Shown here in pieces: positions 54,193 to 61,616 of a DNA stretch of 64,000 nt (position 1 is the stretch's first letter; every line of letters starts with the position of its first letter). A program made the position numbers and the translations under genes. The stretch is from Marinilabiliales bacterium. GTDB lineage: Bacteria > Bacteroidota > Bacteroidia > Bacteroidales > SZUA-534. The notes beneath the pieces are model-generated. The model was not told where the DNA came from, searched no databases, and worked only from the letters and a program-made list of their open reading frames with translations. The stretch lies in assembly GCA_003512955.1 (NCBI GenBank), contig DOTG01000040.1, positions 48,426 to 112,425 of the forward strand. Direction: 5' to 3'.

Positions 54193-54558
54193 TGTACCCC
54201 CCTTCGTATGGCAAGCCTTTTTCATCAAAAAGAAACAGAACGGTCATTTCCATTAAACCCAAATTCCGCGTTAGAAATGCGGAATCCATGCATTTAATGG
54301 AGACGCATTCAAAAAAGGAATACTGAGATAAAAACCTCTTATAATTAAGGAGGGATTCTCCTACTTATTGGATTGTGTTTCTGAAAAACGGAAGCAGGTA
54401 TAAAATCCTAGCCTACTTTCCTGCTCAAAGGTGAAACTAGGGGGGCATTCAAAAAAGAACCCGGCTGCGACGGGGTATTTGCAGGCGGGTCCATATATAT
54501 AAATTCAACAAATAACAGGGATTCGTCAGGATACCCGATTTGCCACATTAACCATCCA
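54193..54558. other. Noncoding gap before the 22-bp array
   Basis: No credible gene. Words such as GGCATTCAAAAAAG and GCATTCAAAAAAGG recur (near 54308 and 54444), so this may also be decayed repetitive sequence. Confidence 0.45.
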
Positions 54559-54668
54559 TTTCCAATCCCCTGCGCATCCGTTGATCGTCCGATGCGCATC
54601 CGATCAAATTCCCCTAAGCATCCGTTTCCAATCCGGTGCGCATCCGATTAAACTTCCCTGCGCACCGG
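54559..54668. repeat. 22-bp tandem repeat, five units, next to the HU gene
   Basis: Five head-to-tail units of exactly 22 bp at 54559, 54581, 54603, 54625 and 54647. The last 8-10 bases of each unit are conserved (TGCGCATCCG, with AAGCATCCG and TGCGCACCGG variants) and the first 12 vary. Units 1 and 4 share TTTCCAATCC. The array ends 16 bp before the HU stop codon. No open frame is involved. Confidence 0.85.
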
Positions 54669-54684
54669 TTTCATTGACGGCAAT

Positions 54685-55068
54685 TTATACTTTCTGGTAT
54701 TTGGCCGATGCCATCATCTCTTTCAGGCGCGTGCCGGGTGTAAAAAGGATGCTGTTGTTTTTGATGGCCGATGAGGTAACCTCTTCGGCTTTGGCCTTAC
54801 CTTCGGAACTCAGGCCGATGCGGAAGCTCCCCAGATCGCCCATCCGGACGATGGTGCCGTTGGACAGGTTGTCGATGGAAACATCGACCAGGGCATACAA
54901 AACCGCCCGGATATCGGCCCCACTCACTGTACAGATTTTCTCGATGGCTTTGGTAAGATCAGCCATATCCAATTCACCATCCATCACAGGGCTGGCATAA
55001 AACTTTTTTTCGCCCCCACCGGCAACTCCCGGTTGGCCGCGTTCAATCACTTTAAAATTGATTGCCAT
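54685..55068 (-). CDS. HU-family DNA-binding protein, Bacteroidetes type
   Basis: 127 residues from ATG 55068 (MAINFKVIERGQPGVAGGG); eight upstream in-frame codons are not part of the fold. This is the divergent Bacteroidetes branch of HU/IHF: FYASPVMDGELDMADLTKAIEK, TVSGADIRAVLYALVDV, LSNGTIVRMGDLGSFRIG, and a C-terminal FTPGTRLKEM. It should bend or package DNA. Its gene is preceded and followed by noncoding sequence and a tandem array at the 3' side. Confidence 0.9.
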   Translation of the reverse strand: MAINFKVIERGQPGVAGGGEKKFYASPVMDGELDMADLTKAIEKICTVSGADIRAVLYALVDVSIDNLSNGTIVRMGDLGSFRIGLSSEGKAKAEEVTSSAIKNNSILFTPGTRLKEMMASAKYQKV

Positions 55069-55446
55069 ACACGTTGATTTTAAGTTAAACAATATGATAA
55101 AACTTCATCTCCCTTTTAAACCCCCATCTGCCTGCAAAAGGCTGTTAAAAAAACAGGGTATCCTTTTGCCATTTATAGATTGGGGTAACTGTACAAATAA
55201 TGAAATATACATTTTCATACATTTTTTCCGGTCTGTGTTTTGCGTTTCGTTTGGTTACGTAGGTTAAATTTAAGGAATATAGGCTTTAGCTGTATGCAAT
55301 TGGATGATTTTTTATAAACAGGTTGTTGAAAACATGGCAGTTACCCGTTTTATGGCTGATATAACAAGCCTTTGCTGAGGGTTTATCAATAAAAATCTGC
55401 ATTTGGATAGGGGAATGGTGCCTTTTATTTTTCCTTGGTAATAAAA
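55069..55446. other. Noncoding region between the HU gene and the RHS array
   Basis: About 380 bp between the HU start and the terminator at 55447. The HU promoter should lie here, but I find no exact TAnnTTTG box on the minus strand. No small gene is supported. Confidence 0.4.
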
Positions 55447-55470
55447 CTAAAGCCCCGGCCGGGCTTTTTA
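55447..55470 (-). terminator. Terminator at the downstream end of the RHS array
   Basis: AAAGCCC (55449-55455) and GGGCTTT (55461-55467) form a stem with T/A-rich flanks on both sides; on the minus strand it follows the last gene of the array by 2 bp. Confidence 0.65.
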
Positions 55471-55471
55471 A

Positions 55472-55909
55472 TTAATCCGTCCAAGGTATAACCTTCATGT
55501 TTTTTTGATATTCAGCTATCGTAGCTTCAATATATTTCAGTGATTCAGAAGGCTGCAATTTAAGTTTCTTTAAAAATGCTAATTCTAACAACAAATCTTC
55601 ATCTAGTTTATTTAGACTTAAAATTTGAAATAATTCTTTATCCCTTAATAATATGTATACCTTTGAATGGTCGGCAAATGTGCCAAACTTAAAAATTCCA
55701 GTTGTTTTTTTACTAGCATCCTCAAATGTTAATATGTCCATAATAAAAACATTATCAAAATATATCTCCTTTTTGTCAATTGGCTTTAAATCTCCAATCT
55801 TTATTAGATAATCAATAATTTTCGATTTGTCATTATCTTGACCCAAAACCGATTGCGCCATAAAAAACACTATAGAAAAGACTACTAAAAATAAAATATT
55901 CTTTTTCAT
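55472..55909 (-). CDS. Secreted protein, candidate immunity partner of the HExxH tip
   Basis: 145 residues. Signal peptide at 1-24 (IVFFMAQSVLG|Q), so it is periplasmic or beyond. No known domain; mostly helical with a middle strand region (IYFDNVFIMDILTF). Its ATG overlaps the stop of the RHS tip upstream by four bases (ATGA), so translation is coupled. Small genes placed directly after RHS toxin tips are usually immunity proteins; this is inference from position only. AT-rich compared with the RHS core. Confidence 0.7.
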   Translation of the reverse strand: MKKNILFLVVFSIVFFMAQSVLGQDNDKSKIIDYLIKIGDLKPIDKKEIYFDNVFIMDILTFEDASKKTTGIFKFGTFADHSKVYILLRDKELFQILSLNKLDEDLLLELAFLKKLKLQPSESLKYIEATIAEYQKNMKVIPWTD

Positions 55910-57108
55910 TGTATCTGCAAAGTTGGTTGTGGTGTTGGTATTTGTTCTAACTTTTTAGGCTCAATTGGTTGCATGTTTTGAGTGCCAGTTTCATCTAGTA
56001 TTTTCATTTCTACCTGATTAGGTGCTGCTTCAATGTCATTAGTAGCGCCTTTCATTTTATTATCAGTAGACTGTTGAATATTATTCTGGTCTGTAGCATG
56101 TACAGATTCATGTCCAGCAACTACCGCAACACGTTCATCATTATTTGTTGTATTGTTTTGGTAGGATTGTGCTTTATCACTTTTAGAGTTTTTAGTATCA
56201 TTCATAAACTGATTTATTGTACCCTCATATACCGTAATGTCTGATTTCACAACTGTTGCCTTTCCTGTTTTTGGATCTACAGTCTTTGAATTTTGACAGA
56301 TACCTAATAAATAAGATTTTGAACCATTAGCATTTGTTGTTACTTTAACATCGGAACTAATAGCTAAAGTAATAGGGTGAGAAGCATTTGCCATTGTATT
56401 CCACTGTTGCGTGCCTGTTCTACTGTTCATCATAGCAGTACCAACCCTTTTTGCATCAGCAGTCGCATATTTAGTCCATCCGCCGCCTTGGGTGTACATT
56501 ATATTCCCATTTGCGTCAACTATTTTATATCCATCAGGGTCTAAAAATCTTATAGGATTATTGGCAGCGTATACGTATGGACTTAAAGGGAAATACTTCT
56601 CAGCTTTCCCATCAATAACGTACCACCTCCCTATCTGCGGGTCATAGAACCTTGCCCCGTAGTCGATCCAGTCCAAATTGATATTTCCCAGCAGGTTGTC
56701 CTGGAGCTCCTTGCCGTTGTACAGGTATTTGTTGGTGTTGTTCTCGTACAGGGCGGAGGCCATCTTCATCCCGAAGGGGTAATAATCGGCCTCCTGCACC
56801 GCATCGGCTGCACCGCTGGCACCGGCTATATAGGCCACGCGGGTGTTGCCCAGGTGGTCTTTCAGGTGGAACTCATATATAGGGCTGCCTGAACCAAAAT
56901 CTACACGCCCTTCGGGCATTGTAAGATACTCTATGGAAAAGGCATCTGTAACAGCCGTTTTTTTAAGGATTACATCACCCATATAATATTCATAAAGGTT
57001 ACTGGTGCCGCCTACCATTTTAGCCAGTTTGGTGCCTGTGGCATCGTACAGGTATTCTACTTTATCGGAAGAAAATCCACCAACCATCGTAGTAAGTTTA
57101 GACGGCAA
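55906..57108 (-). CDS. Displaced RHS C-terminal tip with HExxH-type end
   Basis: 400 residues if initiated at TTG 57108; the frame is open another ~17 codons upstream (to a stop near 57160) without an ATG, so expression on its own is doubtful. Residues about 15-165 are RHS core (VEYLYDATG ... YLYNGKELQDNLLGNINLDW ... ARFYDPQIGRW). The tip, about 190-400, is unrelated to the other tips and has HESVHATD at 333-340, an HExxH metal-binding pattern, with Glu360 or Glu367 as a possible third ligand. I infer a metallopeptidase-like toxin domain. The C-terminal PIEPKKLEQIPTPQPT is low-complexity. Confidence 0.75.
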   Translation of the reverse strand: MPSKLTTMVGGFSSDKVEYLYDATGTKLAKMVGGTSNLYEYYMGDVILKKTAVTDAFSIEYLTMPEGRVDFGSGSPIYEFHLKDHLGNTRVAYIAGASGAADAVQEADYYPFGMKMASALYENNTNKYLYNGKELQDNLLGNINLDWIDYGARFYDPQIGRWYVIDGKAEKYFPLSPYVYAANNPIRFLDPDGYKIVDANGNIMYTQGGGWTKYATADAKRVGTAMMNSRTGTQQWNTMANASHPITLAISSDVKVTTNANGSKSYLLGICQNSKTVDPKTGKATVVKSDITVYEGTINQFMNDTKNSKSDKAQSYQNNTTNNDERVAVVAGHESVHATDQNNIQQSTDNKMKGATNDIEAAPNQVEMKILDETGTQNMQPIEPKKLEQIPTPQPTLQIQ

Positions 57109-57155
57109 ATTTAAGTAATTATAACTGATGTTTAGCCACTTATCAATAATTATGT

Positions 57156-57659
57156 CTAATTCTTATACTTGTCAAGTGCTACCTTAATTGATTCCAATAT
57201 CATACCTTTTGTTTCTGCTTGACATCCACTATTCTCAACTGCCTTTTTTACGTTCTCTAAGTTAATGCCATCATTAACTGGCTCTTTCAATTCTTCACAT
57301 ATTAATTCCTGCTGATTTCTATCAACTGATTTCATACAATTGCAAAATTCCGCAGGATATTTCTCTAATACTTCAAACAATACTTCATTATAATATTCAA
57401 TAAATTCAACATTATTTTTACAGTCAGAATTGATGTTATTAATAAACTCAAGTATGTCATTTTGACTTAAGTTGCTGATACTTTGTTCAATTCTTAAGAC
57501 TAATTCTGTATCGCATTTCTTTTTCTCAACTTCAACTTTAGAGCTATCTATTTTTATTTCATCTTTTTGAGACTTCGATTTTATTTCGCTGTTATTAGCA
57601 CATGCTTGAAAAAAAAACATGAGAAAAAGAATAATATTAAAACCTGTCATATATCTCAT
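57156..57659 (-). CDS. Lipoprotein, candidate immunity partner of the SRGC tip
   Basis: 167 residues. Residues 1-20 are a lipoprotein signal with Cys20 (FFFQAC), so it is anchored in a membrane facing the periplasm. It has five more cysteines and is mostly helical. No recognised domain. It starts 10 bp after the stop of the RHS tip upstream. A periplasmic lipoprotein is what one would expect as protection against a peptidoglycan-active tip, but this is inference. Confidence 0.7.
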   Translation of the reverse strand: MRYMTGFNIILFLMFFFQACANNSEIKSKSQKDEIKIDSSKVEVEKKKCDTELVLRIEQSISNLSQNDILEFINNINSDCKNNVEFIEYYNEVLFEVLEKYPAEFCNCMKSVDRNQQELICEELKEPVNDGINLENVKKAVENSGCQAETKGMILESIKVALDKYKN

Positions 57660-57669
57660 ATTCTTTAGT

Positions 57670-58893
57670 TTAAAATAGTTTCTTAATGTTTATCAATAAT
57701 TTATCCACCATACTGCTTGCTGTGTTACCACGATGGATAACAATAGTGCCACTACTATTACCTTTCGTCTGAGCACTATTTTTTGACCAATCAAAATTAT
57801 TAAAGAATGCTTCAGAGTCTTTGGGATTAATTGTTACACATCCTCGTGAACCCCGACTATTATAATTACCATTATCACTTTTACCCTCATGAACATTAAC
57901 ACCTGTCATTGTAACATCCTCTCCTTTGGGATTCGTTCCAGATGCAGTCCTACTATCATTATTGCTATCATCAATATTTAATCCTTTTTTAGTACCCTTG
58001 TCATGCCCGGATTCATTATTGTATTTATGTTCACCATCTTTTACTGTATTGGAACTAGTGTTGTTATCAGAATTAGAATTAGATTTAGAATTAGGGTAAC
58101 TGCTTCCAGAGTATGGACCAACTATTTCACCATCTATGTCAATATAAATCTCTGCTGTATAAGTTTCTCCTTTTGTCCCATTGTCTTTAGGTCTTTCACC
58201 TTGGTCAAAAACATAAATTGTAGTATCTAAACCGACTGGGTCAATATAAAGTATTGGATTATTGTAAGCATAAGCATAAGGAGTATAATCATGATGATTA
58301 TTTTCTACCATAGGATCTATAACATGCCAACGGCCTATTTGTGGGTCGTAAAACCGAAATCCGTAATCATACCAGTCTAAATTGATGTTTCCCAGCAGGT
58401 TGTCCTGCAATTCTTTTCCATTGTACAGGTATTTGTTGGTGCTGTTCTCGTACAGGGCGGAGGCCATCTTCATCCCGAAGGGGTAATAATCGGCCTTCTG
58501 CACCGCATCGGCTGCACCGCTGGTACCGGCTATATAGGCCACGCGGGTGTTGCCCAGATGGTCCTTCAGGTGGTACTCATATACAGGGCTGCCTGAACCA
58601 AAATCTACCCGCCCTTCGGGGGTAAGAAGGTATTCGATATTCCATACCATTATAGGATAGGCCCGGACCATTACCACATCCCCCATATAATATTCATCCA
58701 CAGCGGGGTTGGTTGCGGTGCTTGTACGCTTTGCCAGTTTGGTGCCTGTGGCATCATATAAATATTCAACCTTATCGGTGGTGTTCACGGTGGTGGTGAT
58801 TTTATTGGGCAAATTTAATTTATTATAACTTACCTTAATTCTATTTTCCCAATATCGGGGATACTTTTTATGATCTTTTGGCGAATGCAGCAC
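57670..58893 (-). CDS. Displaced RHS C-terminal tip with L,D-transpeptidase-like end
   Basis: 407 residues if the GTG at 58893 is used; no ATG is near and the frame continues upstream to a stop near 58945. RHS core at about 28-190 (NLPNKITTTVN, VEYLYDATG, KELQDNLLGNINLDWYDY, RFYDPQIGRWHVIDP). The tip ends with VNVHEGK (His335), SRGSRGCVTI (Ser349-Cys352) and TIVIHRG. An H...S-x-G-C arrangement is the YkuD/L,D-transpeptidase active site and is also seen in Tlde1-type effectors. A Ser/Asn-rich low-complexity linker (264-320) separates core and tip. Confidence 0.75.
   Translation of the reverse strand: MLHSPKDHKKYPRYWENRIKVSYNKLNLPNKITTTVNTTDKVEYLYDATGTKLAKRTSTATNPAVDEYYMGDVVMVRAYPIMVWNIEYLLTPEGRVDFGSGSPVYEYHLKDHLGNTRVAYIAGTSGAADAVQKADYYPFGMKMASALYENSTNKYLYNGKELQDNLLGNINLDWYDYGFRFYDPQIGRWHVIDPMVENNHHDYTPYAYAYNNPILYIDPVGLDTTIYVFDQGERPKDNGTKGETYTAEIYIDIDGEIVGPYSGSSYPNSKSNSNSDNNTSSNTVKDGEHKYNNESGHDKGTKKGLNIDDSNNDSRTASGTNPKGEDVTMTGVNVHEGKSDNGNYNSRGSRGCVTINPKDSEAFFNNFDWSKNSAQTKGNSSGTIVIHRGNTASSMVDKLLINIKKLF
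58847..58893. repeat. ~45-bp sequence shared with the 60778-60826 junction
   Basis: TTTTCCCAATATCGGG at 58849 onward, then TTTTTATGAT...GGCGAA, runs about 80 percent alike with 60780-60826. Both copies stand at the point where an RHS module starts on the minus strand and a truncated plus-strand gene starts. It may be the old 5' part of a duplicated plus-strand gene or a site of recombination. Confidence 0.55.
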
Positions 58894-58911
58894 GGCGGCA
58901 TCGTTTACATG

Positions 58912-59229
58912 CAGGAGCGTATTGCTTTTGTTGATGTGTATTCAGAGTATTTGATTATTACCGGAATTGAAACCGACCGTAGTAACGCTACCGTTTTAAA
59001 GCACATTAAAGCTTTTACCAAGCACCCCGATTTTACAAACCATTACAACAATTTGCCTTTTACTCTTATTCTACACAAGTACAAGGAAGTTTCAGAACAA
59101 ATTAACCAAAAAATAGCCCCTTTTAAAGGCTCTATTATCTTTAACGACCCTTTGGTTGCCCAAATTATAGAACCAGTGGTTAGGGAGCTTTATAACAATA
59201 TGGTGCATAAAAAAACCTCTCATTGCTGA
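58912..59229 (+). pseudogene. Plus-strand gene remnant with intact 3' end
   Basis: The frame (MQERIAFVDVYSEYLIITGI ... REL YNNMVHKKTSHC without the gap) reads about 105 residues and stops inside a good intrinsic terminator at 59214-59235, a sign of a real gene end. Its 5' side runs into the start of the minus-strand RHS tip, with no promoter or clear start. I do not recognise the protein. It looks like the surviving 3' part of a gene cut by RHS module insertion; it could also be a small intact gene. Confidence 0.45.
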
Positions 59230-59240
59230 GAGGTTCTTAT
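59214..59240 (+). terminator. Intrinsic terminator of the remnant gene
   Basis: AACCTCTCA (59214-59222), loop TTGC, TGAGAGGTT (59227-59235), then CTTATATCTTTT. Perfect 9-bp stem that includes the stop codon. Confidence 0.75.
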
Positions 59241-59330
59241 ATCTTTTCTATCATGTAGTTTTGCTTTGCATGGTAAGCGGCACGGATTGCGCTATCCCTA
59301 AATTTACGCTATCGGGAAACCATTCTTCGT

Positions 59331-59693
59331 TTAATTTATGCTATCAATCTTAACATAATATTTAATAATAAAATTACTAATTTGCCGATTTCCATTCAAG
59401 TCAGTATAATCAACAAAACCATTGAAGATTTTTTCCCCTTCAGTTTTTCTTATTGATCTAAACAATCCGCATTTTTTATCAATATCAAATTCTAAACCAA
59501 GTGTATCATTGTCTTTTAATATATAAAATGCAGGTAAGATATTTTCATTATAAGAAACATATAGTTCTGCAATATACATCTCACCACTAATAACGGTATC
59601 TTGACTTGCTTTGATAATAACATTGTTTTTATTGAAATTGCTACAATTGCTAATCAATAAAGTCACCCAAATTGAAATAATTAATAGTTTCAT
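59331..59693 (-). CDS. Lipoprotein, candidate immunity partner of the third RHS tip
   Basis: 120 residues. Lipoprotein signal with the Cys in LLISNC (residue 17). The body (VISGEMYIAELYVSYNENILPAFYILKDND, EGEKIFNGFVDYTDLNGNRQISNFIIKYYVKI) is beta-rich and looks like a single Ig-like domain, similar in pattern to the extracellular domains of GldM. Its start overlaps the RHS tip stop by four bases. Immunity role is inferred from position. Confidence 0.68.
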   Translation of the reverse strand: MKLLIISIWVTLLISNCSNFNKNNVIIKASQDTVISGEMYIAELYVSYNENILPAFYILKDNDTLGLEFDIDKKCGLFRSIRKTEGEKIFNGFVDYTDLNGNRQISNFIIKYYVKIDSIN

Positions 59694-60652
59694 TTCTTTT
59701 TATTTTTGAAGTATGGTTCCGATATTGGACGACCGTGCCTTGAGTTTTTATCTATTTTCCAATCTACTAAGGAATCGCCTGTTTCCATATCTATATGTAA
59801 TAGTGGTACAACTATTGAATCAGATTCATTCCCTTTAATAGTTTCTGTCTTATTCTCATCAATAGGTTTTCCATGGGCATCGGTCTTATCCCCGGTAGCA
59901 TTTTTAATAGCCTCGTCCGTTTCACTTATTAAATCTGTGATTGTATCAACGCCACCAGGGACATCAACTTCAGGAGCCTTTGGTAGGGGTGCTAAGTGGT
60001 GGTTGTAGTTAAAATAAATCAGCAAATCGGTTACATCCAACATTCCTGTATTTGGGTCTCTTGACACAGTAGTCCGGTAACCGCCTCCTTCATTTGAATA
60101 CATCATTATCCCACTTGCCTGTGAAGATTCATTGGGACTCCCGGCTGTACCCGAACTTTTCCACCAACTTGTAAAGCGTTGCCACCAGCTTGGTTTATCG
60201 GCTTCGACGACAATCTCCGGAATTGGGGGCGCGACATATGTTGTATCCATACCGAACGGATCAACAAATTTGATGGGGTTGTTAAAACAGTAATGGTAAG
60301 GCGTATGGCTAAAATGATACTCCATTAAAGGGTCAACAACAAACCACCTACCTAAAGCTGGGTCGTAAAACCGTGCGCCGTAGTCATACCAATCCAAATT
60401 GAAGTCCTCCTGGAGCTCCTTGCCGTTATACAGGTATTCGGTGGTCTTGCCCGCAATGTTGACCGTGTTGGCTTGCCCAAACCGCATCCCAAACGGGTAG
60501 TAATTGTCGGCCTGTAGTATTTCCGGGGTACCATCGGTATTTTCATCGGCAAACACCACGCGGGTATTGCCCAGATGGTCCTTCAGGTAATAATCGTACA
60601 CATAGGTCCCTGCTGTGTAGCGTATCCGTCCTTCGCCGGTGTGGATGTACAT
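59690..60652 (-). CDS. Displaced RHS tip from a different RHS allele
   Basis: 320 residues from ATG 60652; the frame continues upstream through RHS-like residues (NGSKYYFSNFEYGNDKT) to a stop near 60740, so the copy is truncated. Core at about 1-110 (YDYYLKDHLGNTRVVFADENTDG, EYLYNGKELQEDFNLDWYDYGARFYDPALGRWF) is clearly different in sequence from the other three copies. The tip (about 135-320) has SWWQRFTSWWKSSG and ends ISEPYFKNKKK; I do not recognise it. Confidence 0.72.
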   Translation of the reverse strand: MYIHTGEGRIRYTAGTYVYDYYLKDHLGNTRVVFADENTDGTPEILQADNYYPFGMRFGQANTVNIAGKTTEYLYNGKELQEDFNLDWYDYGARFYDPALGRWFVVDPLMEYHFSHTPYHYCFNNPIKFVDPFGMDTTYVAPPIPEIVVEADKPSWWQRFTSWWKSSGTAGSPNESSQASGIMMYSNEGGGYRTTVSRDPNTGMLDVTDLLIYFNYNHHLAPLPKAPEVDVPGGVDTITDLISETDEAIKNATGDKTDAHGKPIDENKTETIKGNESDSIVVPLLHIDMETGDSLVDWKIDKNSRHGRPISEPYFKNKKK

Positions 60653-60814
60653 AAGCGTTTTATCGTTTCCATACTCAAAGTTAGAAAAATAATATTTAGA
60701 CCCATTGGCGCAGTACCGGTTTGTTATCCCCCGTTTATATTTTCAAAATATCAAAGAACTAAAAATTAACTTCATTGTAATTTTCCCAATATCGGGAAAG
60801 GTTTTTATGATTTT

Positions 60815-61045
60815 ATGGCGAACCCAGCAGCGCTGGAAAAACTGGCTAAAGTATTCGAGGTGTCTATTTCAGAGTTCTTTAAAAGCAACGAAATTAACGA
60901 AGAAGTGAACCTGCCTTTACTGGAAAAGATTAAACTTATTGATACGCTTGGAAAAGACGAACAACAGGCACTTTTTAAAATGATTGATTTGGCGATTGCT
61001 AATAAACGTATGAAAGATAATTTGCAGAACTTGATTAACCAATAA
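60815..61045 (+). pseudogene. 3' remnant of an XRE-type regulator gene
   Basis: 76 residues beginning MANPAALEKLAKVFEVSISEFF, which looks like the last helices of an XRE HTH domain (usual form NPSLETLEKLAKVFEVS), followed by a helical tail. The recognition helix is missing, since the upstream side is RHS sequence on the other strand. It has its own terminator (61045-61077). Probably a regulator gene cut by the RHS module; could also be expressed as a short protein. Confidence 0.5.
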
Positions 61046-61077
61046 CAGAAAAGCCACTCGGTGAGTGGCTTTTCTGT
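61045..61077. terminator. Bidirectional terminator between modules
   Basis: ACAGAAAAGCCACTC (61045-61059), loop GGT, GAGTGGCTTTTCTGT (61063-61077): a perfect 15-bp stem. It serves the plus-strand remnant and lies 22 bp past the minus-strand immunity gene. Confidence 0.85.
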
Positions 61078-61099
61078 TTATATACTTTGTGCAAAAAAA

Positions 61100-61615
61100 C
61101 TAAGTCAATTCAAAAATTTTGCGCTCCTCGCTTGTTTCTATAAATAGCTGACCATTTTCAATGTTAAATCCCTCTATTAAATCAAATATCTCATTCTTTA
61201 AAATCTCTCCTTGTGAATTAACTAATTTCAAAGATGCTTCTTCCAATAAAAGCAAGCTGTTTTTGCTTATCAAGAATAAACCTATTAAGGGTGTAGTAAT
61301 GTCAAAAGATGCTATAATAGTTAATCTATCATCTATCATATAAATACACTTCCCTGTATCTAATACAAGAATCTTCTGTTCATCCCAAAACAATAAAAAT
61401 AATTTATCTTCACTCTCATCACTGCTAAAAGATAAAACAAACTGCTTTTCACTTGTTAGTGAATGACAGCAAACATAACAGAAATAATTATCTCCGAATG
61501 TCTCGTCAAAAGATAAAATATTTTTAGTTCCCTGATTACTTAAAAAAACTGATGCTTCTTGTGAAGATGCAAACTTAAATGTCTTTATATATCTGTTTCC
61601 AATAATCTGTTTCAT
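61100..61615 (-). CDS. Cytoplasmic protein, candidate immunity partner of the full-length RHS
   Basis: 171 residues with no signal peptide or membrane segment, unlike the three other partner genes. Beta-rich (LFLLFWDEQKILVLDTGKCIYMIDD, LIGLFLISKNSLLLLEEASLKLVN). No domain recognised. It starts 1 bp after the RHS stop. A cytoplasmic partner fits a toxin that acts inside the cell, such as a nuclease. Inference from position. Confidence 0.7.
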   Translation of the reverse strand: MKQIIGNRYIKTFKFASSQEASVFLSNQGTKNILSFDETFGDNYFCYVCCHSLTSEKQFVLSFSSDESEDKLFLLFWDEQKILVLDTGKCIYMIDDRLTIIASFDITTPLIGLFLISKNSLLLLEEASLKLVNSQGEILKNEIFDLIEGFNIENGQLFIETSEERKIFELT

Positions 61616-61616
61616 A

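Noticed and set aside
54581..55000. Long plus-strand open frame across the HU gene
   Set aside because: It is the antisense shadow of the HU gene and the 22-bp array.
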